Positions 63,800-64,000 of a stretch of 64,000 nucleotides of DNA are shown here, one piece after another; position 1 is the stretch's first letter; the number at the start of each line of letters is the position of its first letter. This stretch comes from Dermacentor variabilis (Eukaryota; Arthropoda; Arachnida; Ixodida; Ixodidae), in the NCBI RefSeq assembly GCF_050947875.1, contig NC_134569.1, forward strand, positions 206,698,127-206,762,126. Direction: 5' to 3'. The notes beneath the pieces are model-generated. The model was given only the letters and a program-made list of their open reading frames with translations, ran no database searches and was not told where the DNA came from. Made by a program: the position numbers and the translations under genes.

Positions 63800-63975
63800 T
63801 GGGTGCTACTTCGCTACGCCAACAGCACGTCCTAAGTACTGAACCTCTTTGCTAGCGAGACAGTTGCTCATCTTCAGGGTCAGGCTTGCCTTGCGCAATC
63901 CAACAAACATGTAATCCCACTGTGCCATGTGCTGTTTTCAGTCGCTATAAAAGAGGGCAATGTCGTTGATGTCAG
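63800..63975 (-). pseudogene. Ty3/gypsy RT motif C fragment
   Basis: On the minus strand: ADINDIALFYSD, then a stop, KQHMAQWDYMFVGLRKASLT LK, CLASKEVQYLGRAVG. This is the gypsy RT block YIDDIAIFS...LKxxKC...YLGH. The first Asp of the pair is Asn. It lines up, in order and strand, with the tether and RNase H at 59600-58985, the LINE nest lying between. Confidence 0.75.
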
Positions 63976-64000
63976 CAGCAGTGTAAAAAAAAATTTGAAC

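Overview
The window looks like repeat-rich nuclear DNA of an animal, most likely a hard tick (Ixodidae). That reading rests on recalled repeat families: RNase H-bearing LINEs with CCATCCATCC-type tails, a tRNA-like SINE with a GC-rich GCCGACGCC tail, and short-LTR Ty3/gypsy elements. None of this was checked by a search. I see no bacterial gene organisation, no operons, no CRISPR array and no rRNA. The only hint of a host gene is a possible terminal exon at 1935-2009. Almost everything else I can assign is a retroelement, usually broken.

Layout. 1-8.7 kb: tail of an RNase H LINE, a (TA)n microsatellite, a probable solo LTR, a SINE fused to a two-ORF LINE, a tRNA-like SINE head, and a 1.1-kb minisatellite of ~33-bp units. 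8.7-14.4 kb: an RTE-type LINE (minus strand) between perfect 17-bp target-site duplications, a probable solo LTR abutting a second minus-strand LINE, and a 78-bp tandem repeat. 14.4-18.2 kb: nothing I can assign. 18.2-30.4 kb: a nested pair of minus-strand Ty3/gypsy elements. Outer element A (152-bp LTRs, about 5% diverged, catalytic residues lost) is split at the end of gag by element B (729-bp LTRs with three differences, 4-bp duplication GGAG). 30.4-52.7 kb: SINEs, four 5'-truncated LINEs (33.7, 39.4, 43.4 and 49.1 kb), a decayed gypsy gag-protease, an inverted repeat and long unassigned stretches. 52.7-56.6 kb: element C, a third gypsy-like element with 162-bp LTRs and a perfect 5-bp duplication (GTTAG) but a wrecked interior. 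56.6-64 kb: SINE fragments and a second nest in which a short LINE (61.2-62.1 kb) sits inside an older LINE (about 59.6-63.6 kb), itself apparently inside a gypsy pol on the minus strand.

The most notable object is element B (22032-28823). Its single gag-pol frame runs SAP-like helix pair, coiled coil, capsid, CCHC knuckle, protease, INTEGRASE, then reverse transcriptase and RNase H. Integrase before RT is the Ty1/copia order but the RT and RNase H are Ty3/gypsy type, as in the Gmr1-like group. Its capsid C-terminal region resembles the vertebrate SCAN domain, which is reported to derive from a Gmr1-like gag. Apart from one in-frame TAG at the RT/RNase H junction the copy looks intact and young.
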